This document shows positions 14,889 to 25,737 of a stretch of 64,000 bases of DNA, one piece after another (the first letter of the stretch is position 1; each line of letters begins with the position of its first letter). A program made the position numbers and the translations under genes. Below the pieces are notes generated by a model. It was not told the origin of the DNA and searched no databases. It worked only from the letters and a program-made list of their open reading frames with translations. The DNA is from Acanthacorydalis orientalis (Eukaryota > Arthropoda > Insecta > Megaloptera > Corydalidae), in the NCBI GenBank assembly GCA_034766995.1, contig CM068313.1:30973325-31037324 (forward strand), in the 5' to 3' direction.

Positions 14889-15247
14889 TCTAAATAATGA
14901 ATCACTATTATAGTATTCATAGGATCATAGGATTCAGTAGTCCGTAATCATAGGAAAAATTATTCAAATATTGTTTTTCATGATATCAAAAATTATTATA
15001 TATATTATTTTTTACCATATATTAATTTTTTTATTATTTGCAATAGATTCACGAAAAATACAATACATAATGGTAAAGAAGACATTAAAACAAATTTCAT
15101 ATTAAATCATTGTACTTCAGTTAAATGCAAATTGTACAGGTATGAATGGAAATATATGTGTTTACGTTCAAGATACTAAATAATAAAAAAGCTGTAAAAT
15201 TTTCAATGAAAATAATATTAAAGGAAGAAAAACATCTAATTATGTAC

Positions 15248-15305
<58 letters not shown>

Positions 15306-16555
15306 TAATGATCAAATACACCAAGTATAAAATTTGTTTAGAAACAAAATTTAAATATAAAAATATTAAATTAATACTTTTATTTTTCAACATAATATTC
15401 AATGATTGAAATATACGTTGTCATTATGAATACATTTTATTATTTATCTGTTTATTAATGATAAGGACTTTCAATTAACTTGTACCTATAATTAAATTCA
15501 ACAATAAATATTCCCCATTTAAAAATAAATATGAAAATATTCTGTACTATTCTTAAATATATTTCTTGTTTAGAAACTGTCTTCTTATATAATTTATATT
15601 CTTTATTCAATATATGTTAGATAATATAAATAAATTATCTACAAATTGTATTTACTGATAATAATTTAATATTTTTTAGGCAAAAACAGGACTTGGATTA
15701 TCTGGTACAAAAGTAGTAACTACAACCCAGAGAGGTCCAACAACGACAGACGATACGCCTGATTTTGATAGAAGACGTGTATCATTAGAAATACCAGATC
15801 AGTTATTTGGATCTTCATTTACAATGGTTACAAATATATCTAAAATTATTGGAAGCGTGATAATGGTAACAGATTTATTTAAATTCATTAGAATAAAATT
15901 TTGTTTATTAGATTTATAAATCTAAGTGCAATCTAATTGCTAATTGCAATTAATTATATTTGAATTATTTATGTAAATGAAAAATGATTATATATAAACA
16001 TAAGTAACTGTCTGTAATATTAAAAACAAAATTTGTATTATCGAATTTGATACAATACAGTTCTGACACAACTAAATTCACTGCTACAAATGAATACTTT
16101 TTTCATTCTACAAATCACAAAATATCTTCAGAGCACAAAGTATGGATTTTTTTTTGTTATATATTGGCGCTTTGAACATGATATTACCATCGAAATGCAC
16201 TTAAGTAACAATCAAAAATGATTGATAATAATTTATTGAATGATACTTTTCGTCAGAATTTTTTTTTAATTTGTGCACTGTAAAAAGAAGTCATTACTAT
16301 AACGAATTTGATTTATTATTTTTTTAAAAAAAACAAACTACTTTTTTTTTCTAATTTTTAATTAGTTTCTAAAATTATTGTTAATTACATATAATTAATT
16401 TAATTCTATATGAAATTATGATCATAGTGAAGTACGAATTGATAATTTATAATATTTATTTATACTGCTTTTTGTAAAGATATTAAATTGAAATTTACAG
16501 TTTCTATTTCTTTTCAGAATAATATAATATTTTAATTTAAATTTACTGAAAATAA

Positions 16556-16590
<35 letters not shown>

Positions 16591-17019
16591 ATATATATAT
16601 AATATATATATTATATACATGAATTTAATCTGTTTAAAAGGATTTATTTTGAAAAAGATGTTTATTTTAATGTATGTGGATTTATTTGTGTTTTTAATGT
16701 AATTCATAAAGAATTTTGGACAGTTTTTTTATTCATTCAATAATGGAAATAAAAATATATGTGTTTTTAGAATTTCTTTTAGTTTAAGCCATATATTTAT
16801 CTACCTATCTAAGTACATATATACATATATGTGTATGTGTGTTTATATATATATATATATATATATATTATACTTACTATTATATTTATTTTTTAGGGTA
16901 CTGCTGAAAGAACGCAGACAATTATTGAAGCAATGAAACCATTCTTAGGAAAATTCTTTTTGACAAAAGGACTCAATATATCAACTAATGCACAAGGAAG
17001 TGCATCAAATAAATTATAA
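6264..17019 (+). CDS. Gene A, long transcript: secreted orphan pro-protein with furin-type site (173 aa, or 185 aa with the 36-nt exon)
   Basis: Coding exons are 6264-6389, 11770-11856, 15680-15865 and 16897-17019, with an optional 36-nt exon at 12825-12860. Every intron is phase 0 with GT/AG borders. The protein opens with a classic signal peptide (hydrophobic core ALVCILVCQIFA, residues 10-21), then a KR pair at 26-27 and a furin-type REKR at 52-55, just after acidic DDTT. Exon 4 contributes a Thr-rich segment and an RRR cluster, and the last exon a short amphipathic segment around TIIEAMKPFLGKFF. N-glycosylation sequons NIS occur at residues 123 and 160. The mature part has no cysteine. 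The start is the first ATG after the acceptor at 6257-6258 and gives the signal peptide directly. I do not recognise the family. A secreted, proteolytically matured protein is the inference; hormone, matrix and immune roles all remain open. Confidence 0.8.
6390..11769 (+). other. Intron 1 of gene A (5.4 kb)
   Basis: Non-coding. It contains (TA)n tracts at about 6459-6496, 6943-6990 (running into a (GA)n stretch), 7203-7233, 8284-8390 (mixed TA/TG), 10170-10210, 10678-10699 and 10880-10907. A short element at about 11047-11080 resembles one at 36709-36760 (see findings). No nested gene was seen. Confidence 0.7.
11770..11856 (+). CDS. Gene A coding exon 2 (REKR processing site)
   Basis: Encodes residues 43-71 in phase 0-0. 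The acceptor is ATTTCAG ending at 11769 and the donor GGG|GTAAAT after 11856. It carries DDTTREKRK followed by an amphipathic hydrophobic stretch ending GAVFG. RxKR is the consensus for furin-type convertases, so the mature chain should start at residue 56. Confidence 0.8.
12825..12860 (+). CDS. Gene A optional 36-nt internal exon
   Basis: Same acceptor as the terminal exon 3, but ending at the internal donor TGG|GTAAAT. This is the same hexamer that ends exon 2. It encodes the 12 residues KINSFIDSKTSW and keeps phase 0 into the exon at 15680. Its use is predicted from the donor match and from gene B, whose exon 3 begins QIN at the equivalent place. Confidence 0.4.
12825..13214 (+). CDS. Gene A alternative terminal exon 3
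   Basis: The acceptor TATCACAG ends at 12824 and the exon runs in phase 0 to the TAA at 13212-13214. Residues 72-83 (KINSFIDSKTSW) are followed at 12861 by an internal GTAAAT that would act as a donor in phase 0. The exon can therefore be used either in full, as the 3' end, or as a 36-nt internal exon. Confidence 0.78.
   Translation, partial: KINSFIDSKTSWVNQLDQQNIAKNKAYGIEAPKDTGLGSLTSVFSSVSSIIGPKLQLIGPKISLLSSLSSGFSKGGSASVTATAGAGTGASTGGGFNLGSVLSLFSSSSGGNAQTSVTIDGDDDDDATK
13215..15679 (+). other. Gene A: 3' UTR of the short form and intron of the long form
   Basis: Begins with the short-form 3' UTR, with the poly(A) signal at 13402-13407. The rest is AT-rich intron with (TA)n tracts at about 13303-13347, 13518-13560, 14648-14709, 14847-14882 and 15248-15299. 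No other coding sequence was seen. Confidence 0.65.
13402..13407 (+). terminator. Poly(A) signal AATAAA, gene A short form
   Basis: Canonical hexamer about 190 nt after the stop at 13214. The window is so AT-rich that AATAAA is common by chance; position after the stop is the main support. Confidence 0.4.
15680..15865 (+). CDS. Gene A long-form exon 4 (Thr-rich)
   Basis: Encodes 62 residues in phase 0-0. The acceptor is ATATTTTTTAG ending at 15679 and the donor ATG|GTAACA after 15865. It starts AKTGLGLSGTK, continues through a Thr-rich TTTQRGPTTTDD segment and a RRR cluster, and ends in a hydrophobic NISKIIGSVIM. Confidence 0.8.
15866..16896 (+). other. Last intron of gene A
   Basis: Non-coding, 1.03 kb. 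It contains a (TCTA)n array that passes into (TA)n at about 16556-16615 and a TA/TG tract at about 16815-16869. Confidence 0.7.
16897..17019 (+). CDS. Gene A long-form terminal exon
   Basis: Encodes the last 40 residues in phase 0 and ends in TAA at 17017-17019. The acceptor is TATTTATTTTTTAG ending at 16896. The exon has ordinary complexity in an AT-rich neighbourhood. It is followed within 80 nt by AATAAA at 17095-17100. Confidence 0.8.
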   Translation, partial: GTAERTQTIIEAMKPFLGKFFLTKGLNISTNAQGSASNKL

Positions 17020-17094
17020 CATGCTGTTATACTTTTAGTCACCTTTTGTATATTAATTAATGATTTAAATATGCATTATATATTTCACATAGAT

Positions 17095-17100
17095 AATAAA
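17095..17100 (+). terminator. Poly(A) signal AATAAA, gene A long form
   Basis: Canonical hexamer 76 nt downstream of the stop codon, the first one after the coding end. Confidence 0.5.
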
Positions 17101-19259
17101 TGTTTGCTCAACATAGCTCAAATTATACGTTTCCATGTATAATAATAATTTAAAATTAATACTGATGCTTTGTGAGTGAAAATAATTTCGTAATAATTGA
17201 TATATATATATATATTTTACAATAATATATTTCACTTATTAATTGCATTAAATGTGATTTGTAACTAGTACCAGTAGTAATAAGATTTTAATTTAGGCTG
17301 GGAAATTGCATATCTTGAATGTATTATTGCTGTTAATAATTAAAAATCAGTTTTAATATTATAATTGTTAAATTTGTAATGAATAAATTGACAAAAAATG
17401 GTACATGATTTTTATTTTATATCTATTCCTTAACGTAATTTCATTTGTATTGAAATGAAAAGTATATTTAATTTAAGATTAAATTCATATAACATATACG
17501 ACATATATTTGAGGTTTTTGAAAAATGGATCTTATAACTATTTTACTAATTGTATATATAATTATTTTCATATCATTCACGTCTTATAACATAAAGAAAT
17601 TAATACTTTCCTTATTAAATATTTAAATAAAATGACAAAGCAAAGAATAATTTTAGAGATATAGTGTGTTGGGTTTATATATTTAGTTTAATTAGTACTA
17701 TTCTCAAGATTGTATACATTAAAGAGAAATTGAACGATTTAATAAAGCAATATTATAAATTATTTTCTTATTAAATCAATAAATACTTCATTGACATTTT
17801 GAGGTATATTATTTCGAAATTATATACTTTATTCGAAACTTATTTTATCTGAATTAGATAGACTGTAATAAAGTATTTTTTTATATACAGTCAAAAATCC
17901 TTTATAGAATTGTTTATGTACAAAACAATATTTTTCCATCCATTTATCTTAATTTTGGAGTCAAGAAATTGAATTGAAATATTCGAGTAGTTTTTATTAT
18001 ATAAAACTACTGTAAAGTTAAGAAATAAACAATTGGAAAAATTCTCCACTTTAATAGAAAAATATTTTTATTCATAAGAAATAAAAATCAATTGAATGTA
18101 AAATTATGTAACATGCATAATATTTAATATATGAAGGTTATTTTTTCTTTAAAAGTATTCCGTGTCTAAATAATTATACCCGTAATTAATTTTATATAAA
18201 AAATGTTCATTCAGGCGGAATGCATGAAGGACATAATACATAAATTTCATTCTTGATTTCAAGTTTTCATTAGTTTTATGTATTAATCATAAAATTATAT
18301 TCTTTTATAAAATAAAATTTAATAGTGTTGAAATTGTTTGTTCGTCTGTTTTGTAATATGTTGTAAGACTAATGTAAAAATATTTAATAATTCTTTTGAA
18401 TATAATACATTATACTTGAATTTGTTAATATGTCTCAAATAAATTAATGTTTATATATAAAGAAACATCTAGAAAAATATATCAATAAAAGTTATTCAAT
18501 AAAATTTTTTATTACCCTTAATTATTTATTTAATATAATTTTAGTTTATTTCCTAACACCTATATCTTTTTAGTATAAATAGTGTTTCATTCGAAAAATT
18601 ATTTTCAGAAAACTGAAGTTACATTAAAAGAATAATTTGAGGTTGAAGAACTAGTTAAATTCAAAAATCTATATATTGATGAATGGTGTTATTTGAATGT
18701 TAATTTTGTGTTGTTTCTAAAAAGTATTATTATTTATTTGAAGATAGAGGTAGTTAAATAAATTTTAAATTTTAGTTATCTATCGATGTAATCGTAAAGT
18801 TGAATTAATAAATATTACAGTGTAAAATTTTTGTGATTTTTTTGAAGAGTACGTTATTTATTAAAATAAAAAATATAAATTCAAATTATCAAATGTGTGT
18901 AAATATTTGCAGTATTAATCTCAGATAATCTACATTACTAAAAAATAAATATCTAAAAAACATTGGCATATTTAAAAATAAATTTTAAAGGTTAATAATT
19001 AATTTTAAATAAAAATTAAATTTAAAAGTGAAATTTCAATTAAAAATAATATAATTTTTGTTTGCTATTATAAACCTGTTATCGTTAAAACATATTAACT
19101 TGAATAACATTTCTAAAAAATGTAGTATATCCAAATATTAGATGATCAATTAAATTTATTTTCTTATTCTTTTGGGAAAATGTATTTACAAAATATGATA
19201 TAAATTAAATTCATTTTTTTTTTATTTATGAATAAGAAAACTGATTTTTTTTGATTTAT
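17101..19259. other. Non-coding region after gene A
   Basis: AT-rich, with only one short (TA)n tract at about 17200-17216. No exon-like, RNA-like or TE-like sequence was recognised. Confidence 0.6.
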
Positions 19260-19686
19260 AGTTGGGAAGTTATATGATGATTGCAAGATAAATATTAAAA
19301 GTTTAGAGGCGGGTAGAAAGTTAAAGTTACATGTAAGTTGAGAATAAGAAGAGATACGAAAAAAATAGGAAGAATAAAAAGATAATAAGAAAATACGATT
19401 ATATAATAATAATAATAACAATACATAATATAAATACATAATAAGAAGAGTGAAAAGTCTGAAATGGAAATGGGACATATTGTATGAAGAGAAGATATTG
19501 ATAGACAAGAGAAATTATTGATTGGGAACTAATAAATTTAGATATACCTACGTACAGATGGGATAAGAACATAAGAAAATTTATTGCAAATTGATGGAAA
19601 AGAGAGGTATTGAATCGTTTGATCTGGAAAGTTTCAGAAGAGGTTTTCATCCAGCAGTAGATCGAAAGAGGCTGCAGCTGTTGCCG

Positions 19687-19690
<4 letters not shown>
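19260..19690 (+). mobile_element. RTE-like retrotransposon 3' end, copy 1 (decayed, + strand)
   Basis: This is the C-terminal tail of a non-LTR retrotransposon polyprotein with frameshifts and stops. The best-preserved frame is 19517-19690. It reads IDWELINLD, then RWDKNIRKF, KREVLNRLIW and EEVFIQQ*IERG, ending at a TGA in 19688-19690. The W..RPR.RW and YVQQW-type endings are typical of RTE-clade ORF ends. Two internal stops, TGA at 19592-19594 and TAG at 19658-19660, probably replace tryptophan codons. Weaker similarity extends back through RRDTKKIGRIKR (about 19349-19385) towards 19260. The element ends exactly where the (TA)n tract begins. It is 5'-truncated and has no intact ORF. Confidence 0.7.

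Positions 19691-19743
<53 letters not shown>
19690..19743. repeat. (TA)n tract shared by two convergent RTE-like 3' ends
   Basis: A pure (TA)n run of about 50 bp. The element to its left runs into it on the + strand and the element to its right runs into it on the - strand, both through a TGATATATA junction. It therefore serves as the 3' tail, or the target, of both copies. Confidence 0.8.
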
Positions 19744-19746
<3 letters not shown>

Positions 19747-20325
19747 CGTCTTCAGCCTCTGTTAATCCACTGCTGAATAAAAGCCTCTTCCATGATTTTG
19801 TATTTTGTATGGTTGAATGCTTCTCTTTGCAACAGATTTCCAATAAAATGTTTAATTTTCTCATCCACTAATTCATTAGTCTCTTTTTTGGTCTTTTTAT
19901 ATTCTTTGGTTCCCAGTTAATAATTGCTATTGTCCATCGGTTCCCTTCTCTTCTTGCAACATGCCTCGTCCATTTACATTTCAGACTCTATTCTTCTTAT
20001 TACATGTGTGACCCTTGTCTGTTTTTGCATTCATTTTGTTCTTTCCTTATCTCTTCTGGTTGTTCTTAGCATGCATCTTTCTATACTTATATGTGTTTGG
20101 ATTCTCTAAATGATTTTGGAGCTAAGCACCTATGTTTCACTGCCGTAGGTAAGGACTGGTAGTGTATATTAATCAAATACTTTTTTCTTCAAAGAGAGTA
20201 GAATTGTGGATTTAAATATTGGGGCGTTCCTTCTAAATGAGTTCCATCATATTTTTATTCTCCTGTTTATTTCTTCAATAAATAATTCATCTTTGTTTAT
20301 GAGCTGGCCTAGATAGACATTCTAT
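19743..20325 (-). mobile_element. RTE-like retrotransposon 3' end, copy 2 (decayed, - strand)
   Basis: Reading the - strand from 20325 down, one can follow VYLGQLINKD, EINRRIKI, NAPIFKSTILLSLKKKVFD, TLPVLTYGSET, TTRRDKERTKW, TRVTHVIRRIES, KWTRHVARREGNRWT and finally MEEAFIQQWINRG with a TGA stop at 19752-19754. The order YLGQ, EI.RRI, F.LK.KVFD, LPVLTYGSE and H.AR...RWT is the usual C-terminal part of an RTE-clade reverse transcriptase polyprotein. Several stops and at least one frameshift break it. The 5' truncation point lies beside another (TA)n tract at 20331. It belongs to the same family as copy 1, as the last 40 codons align. Confidence 0.78.
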
Positions 20326-20326
20326 A

Positions 20327-20457
<131 letters not shown>

Positions 20458-20690
20458 GATTCTAACCTACTTTATATTTAAAATTTTATTAATTAGAAAG
20501 GCCAGTAAATATTAAATTGATAAATTATAAATTTATACAGTGTAATGTGCGCTAAAAATGATATTATTTTTTATCAATTAATTAGAAAAAAAAAGTTTTT
20601 TTAGCTGATGAAATTATCTATTCGTATTCACTTTCAATTACTTATTTTATATTTTATTCAAATTATTCACGTAATGCTTTTAAATTACTG

Positions 20691-20753
<63 letters not shown>

Positions 20754-20784
20754 ATGTGAGTGTATTTGTGTATGGTTATATGAC

Positions 20785-20841
<57 letters not shown>

Positions 20842-20989
20842 GTACGTATGTATAATAAATTCATAAACTTGTTTCTTGTAATAATGTGATGTTAAGGTAC
20901 GAAATTCTTTTATATTGAAATTGCACGCCAAGATAGTGGTTTTTATTCTAAACAAAAGTAAAAGTAAAGCTTATCATCTTCAAATATTA

Positions 20990-21425
20990 AATGTTTAATG
21001 CTTGATTACGATATCAAAGATATAGCACCAACGATGTGTGTACGATGTTACATTCCATATATTATATTAACACATGTGCTAAAAGCATTTTTAAGTATAT
21101 GTTACAACAGACAGCCACTCGATTATTGCTGTTACATAATTTTGATACAATGTTCGTCTGAAAATATAAACACGAAATATAAGACTGGACCTCTGTTAAT
21201 CGCGAACTGATAATTTGTGGCTTTAGTTTTGTGTATGTGTGTAAAATGAAACTATGCTTCTTGATGTGTTCTGTGTCTGGATATTGATTGTGTTATTTTG
21301 CGTTTATTTTTTGAATTTTGTACGTGCTACTACTTATATTGAAGTGAAATTTGGTGATTTATGATTTGTGATGACACTATTCGATGAAATATATACTTTT
21401 TAATATATGTTTTCATCCTATCATG
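20990..21425 (+). promoter_or_regulatory. Less AT-rich island ending in a donor-like site, possible untranslated first exon
   Basis: About 430 bp of complex sequence with no repeats, ending TCATGAG|GTAAAT at 21425/21426. It has a 70-codon open frame with no recognisable motif, which I do not accept as a gene. A promoter with a non-coding first exon of a + strand gene downstream (gene B would be the nearest) fits, but would need a 14-kb intron. Confidence 0.2.
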
Positions 21426-21610
21426 AGGTAAATAATATAAACGTTTCTAATTATTTCAATATAAATTGACTTAATGTATAAAATAAATCAAGAATATCTC
21501 TTAAGGTTTTGAATGAATTACTTTAAAAATATAATTATTTAAACTAAAATTCAGATTTATTTCATTTACTTTATTCAGTGACTCATATTTTCTTTAATTT
21601 AATTAATTTT

Positions 21611-21665
<55 letters not shown>

Positions 21666-23060
21666 TTATAAAAGATACTAATAACATTTCAATAATAAAT
21701 ACATTTTTTATTAACTATTTATGTTTAATAATTTCTATAAAACGTCGATACCAATTTAGGAAATTAATTATTATAGGAATAATTGAAGATATATAGATTT
21801 TTGTGTTCGTCTCCAACTTTTCAAAAATTAATAGTTTTTCATTTCTTATTTAATACCCTTTTATTTTTTATCAAATTGTCTTTTAATAAATTATTATAGA
21901 ACAAATAAAAAATATTATTGGTTGTACTTTTTTCTCAAATAATATATATATATATATATATAAATATTAAATACTATATATTTTTCAGAATTACAATTAA
22001 ACAAATTAAATTACTGCCCTGAAACAAAAAAATACGTTTCGAAATATTCGAAGAAACAAAAAAAAAAAACAAATAAAACCAATATAATAATGAAATAGTA
22101 TTTAAACAGGTATTTCTTAATAAAAAAAATATTAATTTTATTATTGTAATGTACATATATTAACTTTTAATTATATTTGAATGAATCAGAAGTAAGAGTT
22201 TCACGACCTATATTTATTGATGTATCTCTGGGTTTTTAAATATTTTCTTCTTTTTCTTGTTGTATTCGGATTTTTTATACGATCATTTACTATTAGTTGT
22301 TTATTAATCGATTATAAAATATTAATTTTTAACATTTACAACTGAACTTAAGGTAAGTAAAATAATTACATTGAATTATTTTAGCATAAAATTCTAAATA
22401 ATTATCAAAAATATTTTTTAATTTTTAATAAAGTGGTTTATAATTTACATTATTTGTATTGAATATTGAATTTTATTTTATTTTATTTTCATTAATTTGC
22501 TCAATTGTATTTTTATTGTATTTCTCAATGCTATTAAAAATTGAATGTACGTACATACAATACTATTCCATATTTGCTATTAAAATATTTTAAGTATGTA
22601 TACGCAAAATAAACAGTTTGACGGCATAATTTCTTTGATATATCTCCACATTTTTAAATTTTTATTTTTTATAATTAAAATTAATATTTTTTATTTAAAT
22701 GTTTTTAAATATATCAGCTATTGAAAGTTGTTTAAAAACATTATATTTGTTAAATAATACTTTGCAAAAAATATTTTAATAATATTGCTTAATTCATATT
22801 AACTTTTTTATTTCTATTTATGAATGAATATTTACTTTATAATTTATACACAGACAGCACTCTATTGCTTATTAATGTCTATTTGAAAACAGTCTACAAA
22901 ATTTTAAAAATAAAGTGAAATTCATAACAGACAAATTTTCATATTTAATTGTTATTTATTTATTTCATTTTTTTAAAAAATATATTTTATGATCATATAT
23001 CATTATAATATTCTTTATTTTTTTTATGAAAATCGTATATGTTCATTTTCTACATTAGTA

Positions 23061-23099
<39 letters not shown>

Positions 23100-23108
<9 letters not shown>

Positions 23109-23230
23109 TATTATATATATATGTACATATATATATATATATATATGTACATATATATGTACATATATATATATATGTACATATATATGTACATATATAT
23201 ATATATGTACATATATATGTACATATATAC
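23100..23230. repeat. 30-bp higher-order repeat of GTACATATATAT units
   Basis: Inside the large TA tract the interruption GTAC recurs with alternating short and long spacing, giving a unit of about 30 bp repeated roughly three times. It then passes through CGTGTGTGTA into (TCTA)n and back into (TA)n. This shows tandem duplication of a compound unit rather than simple slippage. Confidence 0.7.
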
Positions 23231-23253
23231 GTGTGTGTATATTTATCTATCTA

Positions 23254-23312
<59 letters not shown>

Positions 23313-24131
23313 TAATTTCTTCAATTTTTATATTTTATATTGGAAAAGAAATATATTTCCAAACGACATTTTTTAAAATCATTATTTAAATATGAACATT
23401 CAAGTGCTCTTTTTATGATTTTTAAAAAAATACCTTTAATTATATACATTTTAAAACTGAAAGCATATTTTCAATTTGTTAATAAGGCTTTTAACACGAA
23501 GTATTTTTAAATGAAAAGAAATGAATACTTTTTCTTTTCTATTTGAATTGTGGTTATACAATATAAATAATTGCAAGTATGGGAAATAGTTTAGATGATT
23601 GTTAAGATTAAAATAAAAAGAATTAATAACGAGTTCAATTATAGTATAGAAAGCTAAATACGTTATTTTTACTTACTTTTATTCTGTGTGTTCTAACAAT
23701 ATTGCATAAGAGAGAATTTATTTGCCTTATTATATTATAACGAGTTTTTGAAATAGTCCTTGACTCATATGAGATGCGATATGAGAAAATCATGTTTTCG
23801 ATTGGAGAGGCTTTCTTGTGATTTGTGCAATGACAGATAGACGTAAATACCTATTCGTTACGTTGACTCTTATTCTTAAACTTATTGTACAGTGTTTATT
23901 GATTTCACATTAAGTGCGTTAACATAAAATCATGTGCAAATAGTTTACTTTTAACTGTTATTTTGTAATTTTGTGTGTATTTACTTTCAAAATTGTAAGT
24001 ACATTTTAATTAACTTTTAATATACATTTAAAGCAATGAAAGTGAATTTGTTTTTTTATTATTATTTTATTAACTAATTTTAAATTACCAAAGTTTTGAT
24101 TACACATAGTATTTTTTTAATATTATTTCAG

Positions 24132-24162
<31 letters not shown>

Positions 24163-24688
24163 TAGTTTTGTTACTAGATAAACATTTTTATACTTTAAAT
24201 CTCTCTTATAATTACTAATTTGTTTTTTTTTATCTTTAATTGTAAATAGTATATTATCTTTAGATTTCAAAACTTATTTGACAATATATAACTAAGAATT
24301 TTTAATAGAAAGTTATACACATTTAATATGTAATCACTCTTCTCACTCCCGGGTGTCACCAACGTGTTTGTTACAGTAATTATAATTTTTAAAGAAATAT
24401 TTACTTTATTTACAACTATAACCTATTCTACATTTGTAATAACAAAACATTAAAGAAATATGGGTGTTCTGGCATATTAAAAAAGTTTCTGTTTGTATTA
24501 TTTTAAAGAAACATTCCAGAAAAAAAACATTTACTGAATATTTAATTGCACTTTTGAAACAAGAATGTAATAGATGTATTTTATTGATTAATTAATAATC
24601 AATACTCTGAGAAATTATTAAATTAGTATTGACATGAAAATTATTTATTAATCTAAGTATAAAACAAAAATATTTATTGATAAATTCA

Positions 24689-24740
<52 letters not shown>

Positions 24741-25253
24741 TTAATGCACATACATTATATCTTATTTAGTGATTACAAATTAGAATAATGTAACAATATA
24801 AATACGGTTACCGAATTTATAAACACTAGTTAATATTCATAAATTACTTATTGTTTTACAAAAAATATCATAATGTACATTTTAATATCTGATAATATAA
24901 CACCATGAAATTTACACATTCACTTTATTCGCGAATCTAGGTTACGCTATGTAACATATATCATTTCATACATTTAAATTTAAATGAGAAATATTTTTTG
25001 TGCAAAAAATAATTAAAGGTCTATATATATGTTATTTATAACTCAATATTATTTTACTTGTATTGAAAAAATTAGTATATACTATTCGATTTAAAATTTT
25101 TACCTATAACATACTGACTCACAGATTATTAAATACTTTGGTATTTGCAAATTCTTTAAGAGAAATTTTTCATTATGTATTCGTTATGAAATTACTGATA
25201 ATATCTTTGTCAATCATTAGTTCAACTAAATAGTATTACATATTGAATTTTTA

Positions 25254-25292
<39 letters not shown>

Positions 25293-25313
25293 GTATAATA
25301 TTTATATATAATT

Positions 25314-25346
<33 letters not shown>

Positions 25347-25348
25347 CT

Positions 25349-25383
<35 letters not shown>

Positions 25384-25684
25384 GTAGAACATTATCAATA
25401 AAAAATTAGAAAAGGTATTCTTAAATAAAGTACATGGATGCAAAACTGAATATTATTAAAATTACATTTCTATTATAATTAAGCACAAAAAGACCAGATT
25501 TAAAACTATTATTTAATAATTTTTCATGTAAAGTAGAATTTTCTTATTGTTGATTTCAGTTTTTAATTTCCAACAATTTTTAAATATAATCGTTTATGAA
25601 ATATATTGAGCGTTTAATATTTATAAAAATTATTGCAAAGAAATATTTCGCATATTTACACATACACACACATACATGTATGTA

Positions 25685-25737
<53 letters not shown>

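Noticed and set aside
20998..21210. Open frame of 70 codons with several cysteines in a less AT-rich island
   Set aside because: No signal peptide, domain or regular cysteine spacing that I recognise. The island is better described as possible untranslated exon or repeat.
22150..22352. Possible exon ending in TTAAG|GTAAGT
   Set aside because: The donor is strong, but no acceptor, promoter or open frame goes with it. It is kept only as part of a general observation.
23039..23389. Long open frame of about 116 codons rich in Ile, Tyr and His
   Set aside because: It is the translation of a TA/GTAC microsatellite. The same applies to the Ile/Tyr-rich frames at about 1108-1385, 15121-15409, 19399-19776, 25222-25443, 27011-27196, 29944-30184, 43893-44159, 60725-61051, 62430-62694 and 63509-63706.
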